Source: Thermoleophilaceae bacterium
GTDB taxonomy: Bacteria > Actinomycetota > Thermoleophilia > Solirubrobacterales > Thermoleophilaceae
DNA: 64,000 bases
Assembly: GCA_025928265.1 (NCBI GenBank)
Contig: JAICJV010000005.1
Coordinates: 1 to 64,000 of the forward strand
Reading direction: 5' to 3'
Below the pieces are notes generated by a model. That model made no database searches. It saw nothing but the letters and a program-made list of their open reading frames with translations, and was not told where the DNA came from. This document shows positions 8,109-16,001 of the stretch, in pieces; position 1 is the stretch's first letter, and every line of letters starts with the position of its first letter. Both the position numbers and the translations under genes were made by a program.

Positions 8109-8378
8109 GAAGTCGCAGAAAGCCCGAGCGGGCGCCCTGTTGCCGCAGGACGCCCGCCCGAAATGTCTACGCAAGGCGAAGCCGGGGGCCGTTCGCTCCG
8201 CACTGCCAAAAAGAACGGCCTCCGGTCCGCATAAGGAGCGACGCCTCTTTCAGCGCCGAGGACAGAAAGAGAGAAAGAGCCCTCGGCACACGCCGCTTGT
8301 ATCCCATTCGATTCCCGGCCCGGACCCCACGAAACATCGCGGGTGCGCCACCCCCAAATGGGGTACTGCGCCCCCCGG
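8109..8378. other. Intergenic stretch with no gene recognised
   Basis: This 270-base gap lies between convergent dut and gatD. It holds the hairpin at 8128-8157, a looser inverted repeat GCCGTTC...GAACGGC around 8188-8219, and a purine-rich run (AGAAAGAGAGAAAGAG). I found no open frame with coding character, no tRNA fold and no known RNA motif on either strand. Confidence 0.5.
8128..8157 (+). terminator. Strong hairpin after dut (possible bidirectional terminator)
   Basis: GCGGGCG-C-CCTG pairs with CAGG-A-CGCCCGC across a 6-base loop, an 11-bp stem with one C/A mismatch, 20 bases after the dut stop. There is no clean U-tract on the plus strand; on the minus strand the hairpin is followed by GGGCTTTCT. 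Between convergent genes it could serve both directions. Confidence 0.5.
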
Positions 8379-9101
8379 TCAGATGCCCGCGGCGCGGCGG
8401 GCGGAGGCGTGCGCCGCATCTTCCATCCGGTCGTCGAGCGGCCCCAGCTCGATGTCCAGCGCAAGCTCGATGAGGTGGTCTGCGAGCCACACGTTCTTCG
8501 GCAGGAGCGGCCCGTGCAGGTAGGTGCCGATCACGTTGCCGCGGTGGACGCCCTCGAAGCCGTCCCTGCCGTTGTTGCCGAAGCCCTTGAGCACGCGGCC
8601 GAGCGGCTCCTCCCCGTCGCCGAGGTAGGTGCGCCCGCCGTGGTTCTCGAACCCGGCGATCACGCGCGGCCCGCTGCCGAGGTCAGCCTCGATAGCGCAG
8701 TTTCCGATCAGCCGCTCGCCCGGCTCGCGCACCGTGCGCAGGTCGACGAGCCCGACGCCGGGCAGCTCCTCGTCGCCCATCTGGTACGAGTGGCCGAGCA
8801 GCTGGTAGCCGCCGCACACCGCGAGCACCACGGCACCGCGCGCCGCAACCGCGTGGAGGGCGTCGCGCTTCGTGTCGACCATGTCGCGCGCGACGAGCGC
8901 CTGGTCGCGGTCCTGGCCGCCGCCCATGTAGAAGAGGTCTGCCGAGTCCGGATCCAGCGTCTCGCCCAGGCTCGACGCCGCCAGCTCGAAGCCCATCCCG
9001 CGCCACTCGCAGCGCGCGCGCAGCACCGCGATGTTGCCGCGGTCGGCGTAGATGTTCATCAGCTCGGGATAGAGCGAGCACACACGCAGCGTCGGGGTCA
9101 T
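8379..9101 (-). CDS. gatD: Lipid II isoglutaminyl synthase, glutaminase subunit GatD
   Basis: CobB/CobQ-like class I glutamine amidotransferase of 240 residues that supplies ammonia to MurT for amidating the D-glutamate of the lipid II stem peptide. The nucleophile is Cys96 in AVCGGYQLLG and the histidine is His196 in GTYLHGPLLPKN; the N-terminal LYPELMNIYADRGNI is characteristic of GatD. The ATG overlaps the stop of the methyltransferase gene by 4 bases. It is the last gene of a tight minus-strand operon and is separated from murT by that methyltransferase. Confidence 0.93.
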   Translation of the reverse strand: MTPTLRVCSLYPELMNIYADRGNIAVLRARCEWRGMGFELAASSLGETLDPDSADLFYMGGGQDRDQALVARDMVDTKRDALHAVAARGAVVLAVCGGYQLLGHSYQMGDEELPGVGLVDLRTVREPGERLIGNCAIEADLGSGPRVIAGFENHGGRTYLGDGEEPLGRVLKGFGNNGRDGFEGVHRGNVIGTYLHGPLLPKNVWLADHLIELALDIELGPLDDRMEDAAHASARRAAGI

Positions 9102-9817
9102 GGCGCCTCCAGCATGACGACGGCGCTGCCCACGTAGTCGTCGGTCGGCGGCACCGACGCGCGCTCGCGGACGCGGTAGCCGGCGCGGCGTGCCTCGTCC
9201 TCGAGCTCGGTGGCGGTCACGCGATCGAGCTCGATCGTGAACATCGACTCCGTGATCTCGCCCTGTGGCGACACGACCTGCCGCAGCCGGTCGATCGCGG
9301 TCGTGCGGTCCTCGGCGCGGACGGCCACCGGCATGCTCGAGTAGACCCAGCCATCCTCCTCCCGCACGTCGGGGAGTGGCGGTTCGATGTCGCCTTCCGG
9401 AATCCCCTCGAACGGGTCGGCGATGGCGAGCGCGGCGAATGCGCCGGACGCGAGGTGAAGGCGCAGCGAGTCGAGCATCGCGGCGCGGCCCGGCCGGCCG
9501 CCCAGGAGCTGCACGACCTGCATCGGCGCGATGGCGAGTGCGAAGCGGGCGCCGAGTGCGAGCGCGCGCGCGTCGGCCACGTCGGCGTGCACGCGCAGCC
9601 CACGCACGCGCGCGCGGTCTGCGAGCGCACGGACGAGCGCCGGGTCGCTGTCGACGCCGGTCACGTCGTGGCCGCGCTCGGCGAGGTCGAGCGCCACGCG
9701 CCCGGTGCCGCAGCCCACGTCGAGGATCGGGCCACCCGCCTCGTCCGCCAGCCGCCGCCACAGGTCGAGGTCTGCGGTATACGACGCGCACTCGACGTCG
9801 TGCCAGACGGCCTCCAT
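9098..9817 (-). CDS. Class I SAM-dependent methyltransferase between murT and gatD
   Basis: A 239-residue Rossmann methyltransferase: motif I is ILDVGCGTGRVALDLA near residues 30-45, motif II GVDSDPALVRAL, and motif IV ALAIAPMQVVQLLG. Its C-terminal half has FTIELDRVTATELEDEARRAGY, as in small-molecule methyltransferases with a lid (Methyltransf_25-like). The ATG shares one base with the murT stop and its own stop overlaps the gatD start by 4 bases, so it is translated in lock-step with the two subunits of isoglutaminyl synthase. The substrate is unknown; an envelope or lipid-linked precursor is a reasonable inference from position only. Confidence 0.85.
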   Translation of the reverse strand: MEAVWHDVECASYTADLDLWRRLADEAGGPILDVGCGTGRVALDLAERGHDVTGVDSDPALVRALADRARVRGLRVHADVADARALALGARFALAIAPMQVVQLLGGRPGRAAMLDSLRLHLASGAFAALAIADPFEGIPEGDIEPPLPDVREEDGWVYSSMPVAVRAEDRTTAIDRLRQVVSPQGEITESMFTIELDRVTATELEDEARRAGYRVRERASVPPTDDYVGSAVVMLEAP

Positions 9818-11172
9818 CACTCCGACCACCGCCCGGCCAGGCCCCGCTCGGCAAGCAGGTCGCGCAGCTCGAGCAGGGCCGTGTAGGTGGGGAGCGCGAA
9901 CAGCGGCGCGCCCCCGTCGCGGTCGCGCACCGCCGCGTCGAGCGAGCGGCCCAGGTTGCGGTCGACCTCCACCTGCGCGTCGATGCCCGCGTACTTCAGC
10001 CGCAGCGCCATCTCCTCCGCGCGCGTCCCCGAGCAGGTCGCGCGACGGACGCGCCCGCGTAGCAGCTCGAAGTCGGCGTCCCAGATCCACGACACGTCGC
10101 GGCCGTCGGCGATCTTGTCGTTCAGCGCGAGCCAGAGGTCGACCTGCCCGTCCTCGAGCGTGAGTGTGCGGAGCACCTCGTTGGCGCCGGCCGGGTTCTT
10201 CACGAGGAGGATCGAAACGAGTCGGCCCTCGATCGGGATGCGCTCGACCCGTCCGAAGACCGCGGACATCCCCTCGAGCCCGGCGCGCACCTGCTCGAGC
10301 GACGCGCCCAGGGTCAGCCCCGCGGCGGCCGCGGCCATCGCGTTGTAGACGTTGTAGAGGCCGGGCAGCGGGAGCTTGATCGTGGTGCGGCCGGACGGCG
10401 CGCGCACGTCGATCTCGGAGCCGTTCATCCCGTTCAGGCGCACGTGCTCGGCGGCGAGGTGCGCGTCGGGGCGGCGGCGACCGCAGTTGGGGCAGAGGTA
10501 GCGGCCGATGTGGCCGAGATAGACGGCCTCGTACTCGTAGGCATGGCCGCAGTTGCGACAGTGCTTCGAGTCGGCGGCGTGCTGGAGCTCGGGCAGCGCG
10601 AGCGAGTCGTCCTCGACGCCGAAGTAGGTCACGCCTGAACGCTCGCGGCCGAGGTCCGCGACGAGCGGGTCATCGGCGTTCAGCACGAACTGCGAGCGCC
10701 CGTCGCGCTCCGCGACAAGCTCCGCCCAGCGGTCGGCGATCGCCTCCAGCTCGCCGTAGCGGTCGAGCTGGTCGCGGAACAGGTTGCACAGCACGAGCGC
10801 GCGCGGGTCGAGCTGGCGCGCGACCTGCGGCAGCCACGCCTCGTCGACCTCGAACAGCCCGAGCTCGCCGCGCTCGCGGCCCGCGTCGAGCAGAGCGGTG
10901 GCGATGCCCCAGTGCATGTTCGACCCGGCGCGGTTGTGCACGACCGTCTCACCGGCGCGCTCGAGGATCGCGGCGAGCATCGACGCGGTCGTGGTCTTGC
11001 CGTTGGTGGCCGACAGGCAGACGGCGCCGTCGTCGAGCCGGCGCCCGAGGCGCTCGATCGCGTCCGGCTGGACGCGCAGCAAGAGGCGGCCGGGGGCGGT
11101 CGTTCCGCCGCGGCCGGTGCGCCGTGAAGCGGCCCGGACGGCGCGGGCGAGGGCCAGCTTCGCGTCGAACAT
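9817..11172 (-). CDS. murT: Lipid II isoglutaminyl synthase, Mur-ligase subunit MurT
   Basis: MurT activates the alpha-carboxylate of D-Glu in lipid II with ATP so that GatD-derived ammonia can form D-isoglutamine. The 451-residue protein has the Mur P-loop SATNGKTTT (residues 54-62), a central domain with a four-cysteine zinc ribbon (Cys205, Cys208, Cys227, Cys230), a feature that marks MurT against other Mur ligases, and a C-terminal DUF1727 domain with NDKIADGRDVSWIWD carrying the catalytic Asp. ATG follows directly on the lipid-kinase stop (TAGATG). It belongs to a five-gene operon read leftward. Confidence 0.94.
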   Translation of the reverse strand: MFDAKLALARAVRAASRRTGRGGTTAPGRLLLRVQPDAIERLGRRLDDGAVCLSATNGKTTTASMLAAILERAGETVVHNRAGSNMHWGIATALLDAGRERGELGLFEVDEAWLPQVARQLDPRALVLCNLFRDQLDRYGELEAIADRWAELVAERDGRSQFVLNADDPLVADLGRERSGVTYFGVEDDSLALPELQHAADSKHCRNCGHAYEYEAVYLGHIGRYLCPNCGRRRPDAHLAAEHVRLNGMNGSEIDVRAPSGRTTIKLPLPGLYNVYNAMAAAAAGLTLGASLEQVRAGLEGMSAVFGRVERIPIEGRLVSILLVKNPAGANEVLRTLTLEDGQVDLWLALNDKIADGRDVSWIWDADFELLRGRVRRATCSGTRAEEMALRLKYAGIDAQVEVDRNLGRSLDAAVRDRDGGAPLFALPTYTALLELRDLLAERGLAGRWSE

Positions 11173-12045
11173 CTAGGGAACTATTACGCGCAGCGTCTGG
11201 TGTTCCACGGTGACGGTGGCCGGAAGCTCCGCGAGCGGATCGCCGTCGGCATACACCGCGAACGGGCGGTCGGCGTCGATCTCCACGGATTCGCCCTTCA
11301 GGAACGTGATGGCCGGGTCGTCGACGTGCGTGCCCTTGAACACCTTCGGGAAGCTGCGCAGGATGTGGAGCTTCGGCTGGTGGGCCATGAGCATCACGTC
11401 GAGCCTGCCGTCGTCGAGCTCGGCGTGGGGGACGAGGTACATCCCGCCGCCGTACGCCTTCGAGTTGGCGACCGCGACAGCGTGGCCGAGGAACTCGTGC
11501 CGCTCGCCGTCCACCACCACGGTGAAGGTCGCGGGCTTCCACTGCACGAGCGCCTTCAAGGCCGCATAGAGATACACGAGGTTGCCGCGCACGATCTTGG
11601 TCTCGTTGGCGATGCGGTTCGCATCCGAGTCGAACCCGTAGCTGGCGATCCCGACGAAGGCCTTGCCGTCGACGCGGCCCACATCGAGGAGCCGCTCCTC
11701 GCCGGTCGCAGCGACGCGCGCCGCCTCGGCCGGGTCGTTCGGGATCCCGAGCACGCGCGCGAAGTCGGTGCCGCGGCCGCCGGGGATGATCGCGAGCGCG
11801 CCGCGGCGCTCGCCGAGCGCGTCGGCGAGTGTTCCCACAAGGCCGTCGCCGCCCACGGCCACCGCCACCTCGTCCGTCTCGGCCATCGCGCGCGCGAGCT
11901 GCTTCGCGTGGTCGCCGCTGTCGGGATGCACGACGCGATACTCCACGCCCAGCCGTCGCAGCTCCTCCTCGATCGTCGGCAGCACGCCGACGGCCTTGCC
12001 CCCGGCGGCGGCCGGGTTCACGAGCAGCGCGAGCCGGCGGCTCAC
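11173..12045 (-). CDS. Diacylglycerol/lipid kinase family protein
   Basis: A 290-residue DAGK-catalytic-domain protein (YegS/DgkB/BmrU type) that phosphorylates a lipid hydroxyl with ATP at the inner membrane face. LLVNPAAAGGKA is the N-terminal motif, AVGGDGLVGTLADAL the GGDGT-type nucleotide motif (here GGDGL), and IPGGRGTDFARVLGIP the third block (family GTGNDFA, here GRGTDFA). The GTG start overlaps the upstream stop by 4 bases (GTGA) and the Rossmann strand begins at once. The substrate may be diacylglycerol, needed to recycle lipids released during envelope synthesis. Confidence 0.88.
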   Translation of the reverse strand: MSRRLALLVNPAAAGGKAVGVLPTIEEELRRLGVEYRVVHPDSGDHAKQLARAMAETDEVAVAVGGDGLVGTLADALGERRGALAIIPGGRGTDFARVLGIPNDPAEAARVAATGEERLLDVGRVDGKAFVGIASYGFDSDANRIANETKIVRGNLVYLYAALKALVQWKPATFTVVVDGERHEFLGHAVAVANSKAYGGGMYLVPHAELDDGRLDVMLMAHQPKLHILRSFPKVFKGTHVDDPAITFLKGESVEIDADRPFAVYADGDPLAELPATVTVEHQTLRVIVP

Positions 12046-12863
12046 GCGCCGGTGGTGCCGGCCAGCCGCGCAGCGCGCTGAGCGGCGAACTCGCCGCGCT
12101 CGCGGCCGGTCAGCTCGCTGCCCTCGTCGAACGGGTCGATGTGCGCGCGGGCCATGATCGCGTCTCCCACGAGCCGCTCGGCATGTGGCTCGTCCGGATC
12201 GTCCGGGTCGCACACGAGCAGCACGTCCTGCTGGACGGAGTGCCAGCGCTCGTCGTCGCTCGTCTGCTCCGACGCCACGAGCAACTGCCCGGGCCGCGCG
12301 CTCCAGTGCAGCTCGAAGACGCCGAGGCGATACGCGTACAGGCGCCAGCCGTCGCTGAACAGGAAGTTGATGCCCGAGAACGGAGACCGATCGATCACCG
12401 CCGTCACCGCTCGGCGCAGCGACGGGATCGCGTCCTCCGGGTCGAACTGGCAGACCAGGTGGTTGAAGAAGTACTCGGAGTCGGTCGTCCCCTTCGGCTG
12501 CGTGACCGCCGGCCCGAACAGCCTCTTGAACTGGATCAGCGTGCCGTTGTGGCTGAACGAGTAGCTGCCCATGCAGAACGGGTGCGTGTTCTCGAGGCTC
12601 AGGCCGCCGATCGTCGCGCGCCGGACGTGCACGTTGAAGATCCGGCCACGCTCCTCGGACGCCGTCCTCAGCTCCTCGCCGCTGAAGGCCGCCTCGGCGA
12701 AGCGGATGCAGCGCGGCTCCTCGCCCTCGCCCCGGCGGTAGACGGACATGCCCCAGCCCGAGTCGTGCACCTCGGACTGGCGGACGATCGGGTTGGGCGC
12801 CTCCAGCAGTTCGTGCCGGAGCGAAACCGGCTCAGCCGACACACACCCGAGCACACGGCACAT
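12042..12863 (-). CDS. Class II glutamine amidotransferase (YafJ/EgtC-like)
   Basis: A 273-residue GATase_4-type protein. The N-terminal nucleophile is Cys2 in MCRVLGC after removal of Met1. HDSGWGMSVYRRG, the VHVRRAT segment, THPFCMGSYSFSHNGTL and GTTDSEYFFNHL are the family's glutamine-binding and NG oxyanion residues. No synthetase domain is attached, so it either works as a stand-alone gamma-glutamyl hydrolase like EgtC or partners another enzyme. It is the first gene of the operon with the lipid kinase, MurT and GatD; GatD already provides ammonia to MurT, so a second glutaminase here is intriguing. Confidence 0.85.
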   Translation of the reverse strand: MCRVLGCVSAEPVSLRHELLEAPNPIVRQSEVHDSGWGMSVYRRGEGEEPRCIRFAEAAFSGEELRTASEERGRIFNVHVRRATIGGLSLENTHPFCMGSYSFSHNGTLIQFKRLFGPAVTQPKGTTDSEYFFNHLVCQFDPEDAIPSLRRAVTAVIDRSPFSGINFLFSDGWRLYAYRLGVFELHWSARPGQLLVASEQTSDDERWHSVQQDVLLVCDPDDPDEPHAERLVGDAIMARAHIDPFDEGSELTGRERGEFAAQRAARLAGTTGA

Positions 12864-12900
12864 GGGGGAGGAATCTAACCGGTTCCGCCCTTAGGTGGGC

Positions 12901-13404
12901 ATGAACGCACCCAAGCGAATCTGGTGGGCGCGCACGGGCAAACTCTGCGCGCTCGAGCGGCCGGGGGGCGGCGGCCGCAGCCACCGTCCCGACCGCCGCA
13001 GCTCCGACATCGAGTACCTGAGCGAGAACGGGGTCTGGCTCGTGCTGTCGCTGATGACGACGAAGCACAACCTCGGCCATTACGAGGAGGCGGGCCTCGA
13101 GTTCCGGCACGTGCCGGTCGCGTCGTGGGAGGCGGCCGCCGAGGCGCTCGACGACCTCACGCAGCTGCTGCGCCGCGACCTGCGCAGGCGCGGCGCAGTG
13201 GCCGTGCACGCGAATCGGCACACCGATCTCCCCGCGGCGGTGTGCGCCGCCTACCTGGCGGAGACCCGCGGGGACGATCCGGCCGAGGCGCTCAGGCGCG
13301 CGGAGGAGGCCGGCCTGGTCGTGACGCCCGAGGCCTACGAGCTCGTCCAGCCGCGCGCCGCCATGGCGGCCGCGACGTCATCCGGGCGGTCGGTGATCAC
13401 GTAG
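12901..13404 (+). CDS. Tyrosine-phosphatase-like protein with a degenerate active site
   Basis: A protein of about 167 residues. The strand-helix order fits a dual-specificity phosphatase: NGVWLVLSLMTTKHN, GLEFRHVPVASWEAAAEALDDL, a helix of LTQLLRRDLRRRG and then VAVHANRHTDLPAAVCAAYL in the position of the VHCxxGxxRT P-loop. The cysteine is alanine and the arginine is not in register, so catalysis is not expected. The ATG at 12901 is preceded by AGGTGG; an in-frame GTG at 12895 is an alternative. Its 3' end overlaps the convergent small gene by 70 bases. Confidence 0.6.
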   Translation: MNAPKRIWWARTGKLCALERPGGGGRSHRPDRRSSDIEYLSENGVWLVLSLMTTKHNLGHYEEAGLEFRHVPVASWEAAAEALDDLTQLLRRDLRRRGAVAVHANRHTDLPAAVCAAYLAETRGDDPAEALRRAEEAGLVVTPEAYELVQPRAAMAAATSSGRSVIT

Positions 13405-13619
13405 GCGTCGATGATGGCTCCGTCGGTGTTGATCGTTATCGATAGCCCGGAGTCGACCTTCCGGACCTTCGAGATCGGCGCGACGGGGCGGCCCGAGCCC
13501 ATGCGCGGCTTCACCTTCCCGGTGGCCACGCGGTGAACACCGTCGAGCTCGGCGAGGGAATCCAGCAGCCGGCGGTAGCCCTTGGTGGAGGAGTGCTTGT
13601 GGTGGGTCTTCTTAGCCAT
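13335..13619 (-). CDS. Small conserved protein, DUF2103-like
   Basis: A 94-residue basic protein with an N-terminal KKTHHKHSSTKGYRRLLD cluster rich in His and Lys, then RVATGKVKPRMGSGRP and a beta-rich C-terminal half (DSGLSITINTDGAIIDAYVI). The layout resembles DUF2103, described as a predicted metal-binding family, but I hold this loosely. It overlaps the 5'-neighbour HAD phosphatase by 8 bases, so the two are one operon. Confidence 0.6.
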   Translation of the reverse strand: MAKKTHHKHSSTKGYRRLLDSLAELDGVHRVATGKVKPRMGSGRPVAPISKVRKVDSGLSITINTDGAIIDAYVITDRPDDVAAAMAARGWTSS

Positions 13620-14415
13620 TGCCGAGGACGAGCTCGGCGAGGCTCGCGGCGATCATCGTGGGCCGCGGGTCCTTTGCTGCCTCTGCCTGTTCCCGGTTCG
13701 TGCCCCCCGTGAGCACGAGCGCCGAGTCGAGGCCCGCCTTCGCCGCGGCGGCGACGTCGGAGTCGAGGCGGTCGCCCACAACCAGCGTACGGCCCTCGCC
13801 GAGCCGGTCGAGCGCCGTGTAGAAGAGCTGCGGCTCGGGTTTGCCGACGATCTGTCCCTCGCGCTCGGACCCGACCTCGACGGCGGCGAGTATCGCGCCC
13901 GTCCCGGGCCACAGGCCGTCCGGCATCGGCAGCGTCGCGTCGCGGCTCGTGGCCAGGATGTCGGCGCCGCGGCGGGCCGCCAGCGACGCGTTGCGCAGAT
14001 CGTCATACGTAAGTCGCTCGCTGTGGCCGGTCACCACCACCTCCGCGCGCGAGGCCAGATCGGTTCCGTTCAAGACCCGGCAGCCGGCATCGGCCACGTG
14101 GCGGTGGAGCGAGTCGCCCCCGATCACGAAGACGGTGCGTCCGGGGCGAGTCTCGGCCAGCAGGTGCTGCATTGCCGCGCCGGCGGTCACCACGTCGGCG
14201 ATCGACGCCTGAAGGCCGATGCTCCAGAGCTTGCGCACGTGGTCCTCGACGGCGTGGCGCGAGTCGTTGGTGGCGAATGCCACGCCCCTCCCGGCGTCGC
14301 GCAGCGCCTCGATCGCGTCCACCGCGCCGGGCAGTGGCTCATCCCCGACCCAGACACATCCGTCGAGGTCGAGGATCAGCTGGTCGTAGCGCTGGACTGC
14401 GGAGCTGATCGGCAT
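13612..14415 (-). CDS. HAD-superfamily phosphatase, NagD/phosphoglycolate-phosphatase type
   Basis: A 267-residue class IIA HAD hydrolase. Motif I is LDLDGCVWVGDEPLPGA with nucleophile Asp and acid/base Asp; motif II lies in AFATNDSRH; the C-terminal VGKPEPQLFYTAL and VVGDRLDSDVAAAAKAG provide the motif III lysine and motif IV Asp pair. The large C2 cap between them is that of NagD, PGP and pyridoxal phosphatases, so a small phosphometabolite is the likely substrate. The ATG at 14415 is chosen over an upstream frame extension that would run into the divergent cyclophilin gene. Confidence 0.88.
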   Translation of the reverse strand: MPISSAVQRYDQLILDLDGCVWVGDEPLPGAVDAIEALRDAGRGVAFATNDSRHAVEDHVRKLWSIGLQASIADVVTAGAAMQHLLAETRPGRTVFVIGGDSLHRHVADAGCRVLNGTDLASRAEVVVTGHSERLTYDDLRNASLAARRGADILATSRDATLPMPDGLWPGTGAILAAVEVGSEREGQIVGKPEPQLFYTALDRLGEGRTLVVGDRLDSDVAAAAKAGLDSALVLTGGTNREQAEAAKDPRPTMIAASLAELVLGNG

Positions 14416-14431
14416 CGCGAGACGGAATCGT

Positions 14432-15094
14432 ATGATCGGCGCCTTGTCGCGCCTCGTGATCCCCGCTCTCGTCCTCGTGCTTCTCGCCGGCTGTGGGAGC
14501 GATTCCGCCAGCACGACGCAGACGCAGAATGCTTCGACCCCCGGTGGCTGTCAGCAGGTGCAGCAGCCGCAGCCGCGCAACCCCGGCAAGCAGGAGAAAC
14601 CGAAGGCGACGCTCGACGCGTCGAAGCAGTGGTCGCTCACCTTCCACACCAACTGCGGCGACTTCACGGTGCAGCTCAACCAGAAGACCGCGCCGCATGC
14701 GTCGGCCTCGATGGTCGCGCTCGCGCGCGCGGGCTACTTCGACAACACGGTCTTCCACCGGATCGTGCCCGGCTTCGTGATCCAGGGCGGCGACCCGACG
14801 GCGAGCGGCCAGGGCGGCCCCGGCTACACGACGATCGACAAGCCGCCGTCCGGCGCGCGCTACACACACGGGGTCGTGGCGATGGCCAAGACGGGGGCAG
14901 AGCCCGCGGGGGCGGCCGGCAGCCAGTTCTTCGTCGTCACCGGCCCGGACGCGGGGCTGCCGCCGGACTACGCGGTCCTCGGGAAGGTGACGAAGGGCCT
15001 GGACGTGGTCGACAAGATCGGCCGGCTCGGGGACCAGAACGAGCAGCCCACGGAGGTCGTCGTGATCCGCGGGGTCGACGTTTCGACGCAGTAG
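14432..15094 (+). CDS. Cyclophilin-type peptidyl-prolyl isomerase lipoprotein
   Basis: A 220-residue exported foldase. The N-terminus is a lipoprotein signal peptide with lipobox LLAGC (lipidated Cys21), followed by a Gln/Pro-rich linker and a cyclophilin domain from about residue 70. The isomerase core is recognisable in FHRIVPGFVIQGGDP (with the catalytic Arg of FHRI), GSQFFVVT and a YAVLGKVTKGLDVVDKI end. It would catalyse prolyl cis/trans isomerisation on the outer face of the membrane. It is divergent from the HAD gene, 16 bases apart, and the thioredoxin-TPR gene follows 14 bases downstream. Confidence 0.92.
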   Translation: MIGALSRLVIPALVLVLLAGCGSDSASTTQTQNASTPGGCQQVQQPQPRNPGKQEKPKATLDASKQWSLTFHTNCGDFTVQLNQKTAPHASASMVALARAGYFDNTVFHRIVPGFVIQGGDPTASGQGGPGYTTIDKPPSGARYTHGVVAMAKTGAEPAGAAGSQFFVVTGPDAGLPPDYAVLGKVTKGLDVVDKIGRLGDQNEQPTEVVVIRGVDVSTQ

Positions 15095-15108
15095 CTAGCC
15101 TGGATCCC

Positions 15109-15861
15109 GTGGCCGTCTACGACGTAACCGAGCAGGACTTCGAACAGCGCGTGATCGAGCGCTCGGCCGCGGTGCCGGTGGTCGTGGACTTCTGGGCGGA
15201 GTGGTGCGGGCCGTGCCGCGCGCTCACGCCGGCGCTCGAGAAGGCGGCGGCTGCGCGCGACGGCCGCGTCGAGCTCGCGAAGGTCGACACCGACGCCAAC
15301 CAGGGGCTCGCGCAGGCGTTCGGAATCCGCGGCATCCCTGCGGTGAAGGCATTCAAGGACCGCCGCGTGACGGCTGAGTTCACCGGCGCGATCCCGCCCG
15401 CGCAGGTGGAGGAGTTCTTCGACGGCATCGTGCCGTCCGAGGCGGAGCTGGCGGCGGAGGCCGCCGTGGCATCCGGCGACGAGGACGCGCTCCGTTCGGC
15501 TCTGGCCGCGAACCCGCGGCACAGCGGCGCCGCCACTGCCTTGGCGCGGCTGCTGATCGAGCGCGGGGACACCGACGACGCGCTGGCGGTGCTCGAGCCG
15601 CTGCCGCCGAACGACTTCGCCGCGCAGGGTCTGCGCGCCCGCGCCCACCTCGGCCCGGATCTGGCACCCGCTTTCGACGCGTGGGACGAGGGCGATCACG
15701 CCCAGGCTCTGGAGCTGCTGCAGGACGCGTTCGCCGCGGCGAACGATCCCGACGAGCGCGACTCGATCCGGCAGGTGATGGTGGCGATCTTCACGGAGCT
15801 GGGCGCCGAGCACCCGCTGGCGCGCGAGCACCGGCGGCGGCTGTCGTCGGCGCTGTACTAG
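15109..15861 (+). CDS. Thioredoxin-domain co-chaperone with TPR tail (CnoX/YbbN-like)
   Basis: A 250-residue cytoplasmic protein. The first 105 residues are a thioredoxin domain with an intact WCGPC at residues 32-36 and the cis-Pro in GIRGIPAVKAF; the rest is helical TPR-like repeat (AALARLLIERGDTDDALAVLE and similar). In E. coli CnoX this combination works as a holdase delivering substrates to GroEL; unlike E. coli CnoX, both active-site cysteines are present here, so redox activity is possible. The GTG start gives the thioredoxin N-terminus directly. A preceding cyclophilin lipoprotein on the same strand suggests a protein-folding pair. Confidence 0.88.
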   Translation: MAVYDVTEQDFEQRVIERSAAVPVVVDFWAEWCGPCRALTPALEKAAAARDGRVELAKVDTDANQGLAQAFGIRGIPAVKAFKDRRVTAEFTGAIPPAQVEEFFDGIVPSEAELAAEAAVASGDEDALRSALAANPRHSGAATALARLLIERGDTDDALAVLEPLPPNDFAAQGLRARAHLGPDLAPAFDAWDEGDHAQALELLQDAFAAANDPDERDSIRQVMVAIFTELGAEHPLAREHRRRLSSALY

Positions 15862-15886
15862 GCGCGCTCCGCTCGAGTCCGGGCGT

Positions 15887-15984
15887 CACTGTCCTGGATT
15901 GGGTGCCTATTGGGGACCCTAAGCAGGACACTGTCCTGGATAGACCCCCGTATAGGGGTACAGGGCAGGACAGTGGTGCGCCAC
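15887..15984. repeat. Two tandem nested hairpins built from a CACTGTCCTG/CAGGACAGTG repeat
   Basis: In the 140-base convergent gap, TGTCCTGGAT occurs at 15890-15899 and again at 15932-15941, and its complement CAGGACA at 15924-15930 and 15966-15972. They form two consecutive hairpins with inner stems GGGT/ACCC and CCCC/GGGG. The centre CAGGACA-C-TGTCCTG (15924-15938) is a perfect 7-bp-arm palindrome, so alternative pairings exist. GTGGTGCGCCAC (15973-15984) adds a small third hairpin. It may act as a bidirectional terminator or be a repetitive element. Confidence 0.6.
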
Positions 15985-16001
15985 CGACAACGGGGCGCTA
16001 C

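Noticed and set aside
8300-8336. TTCGATTCCC motif resembling the T-arm of a tRNA or tmRNA
   Set aside because: The bases before TTCGATT cannot pair with the CCCGG after it, and no acceptor stem or anticodon arm is found on either strand.
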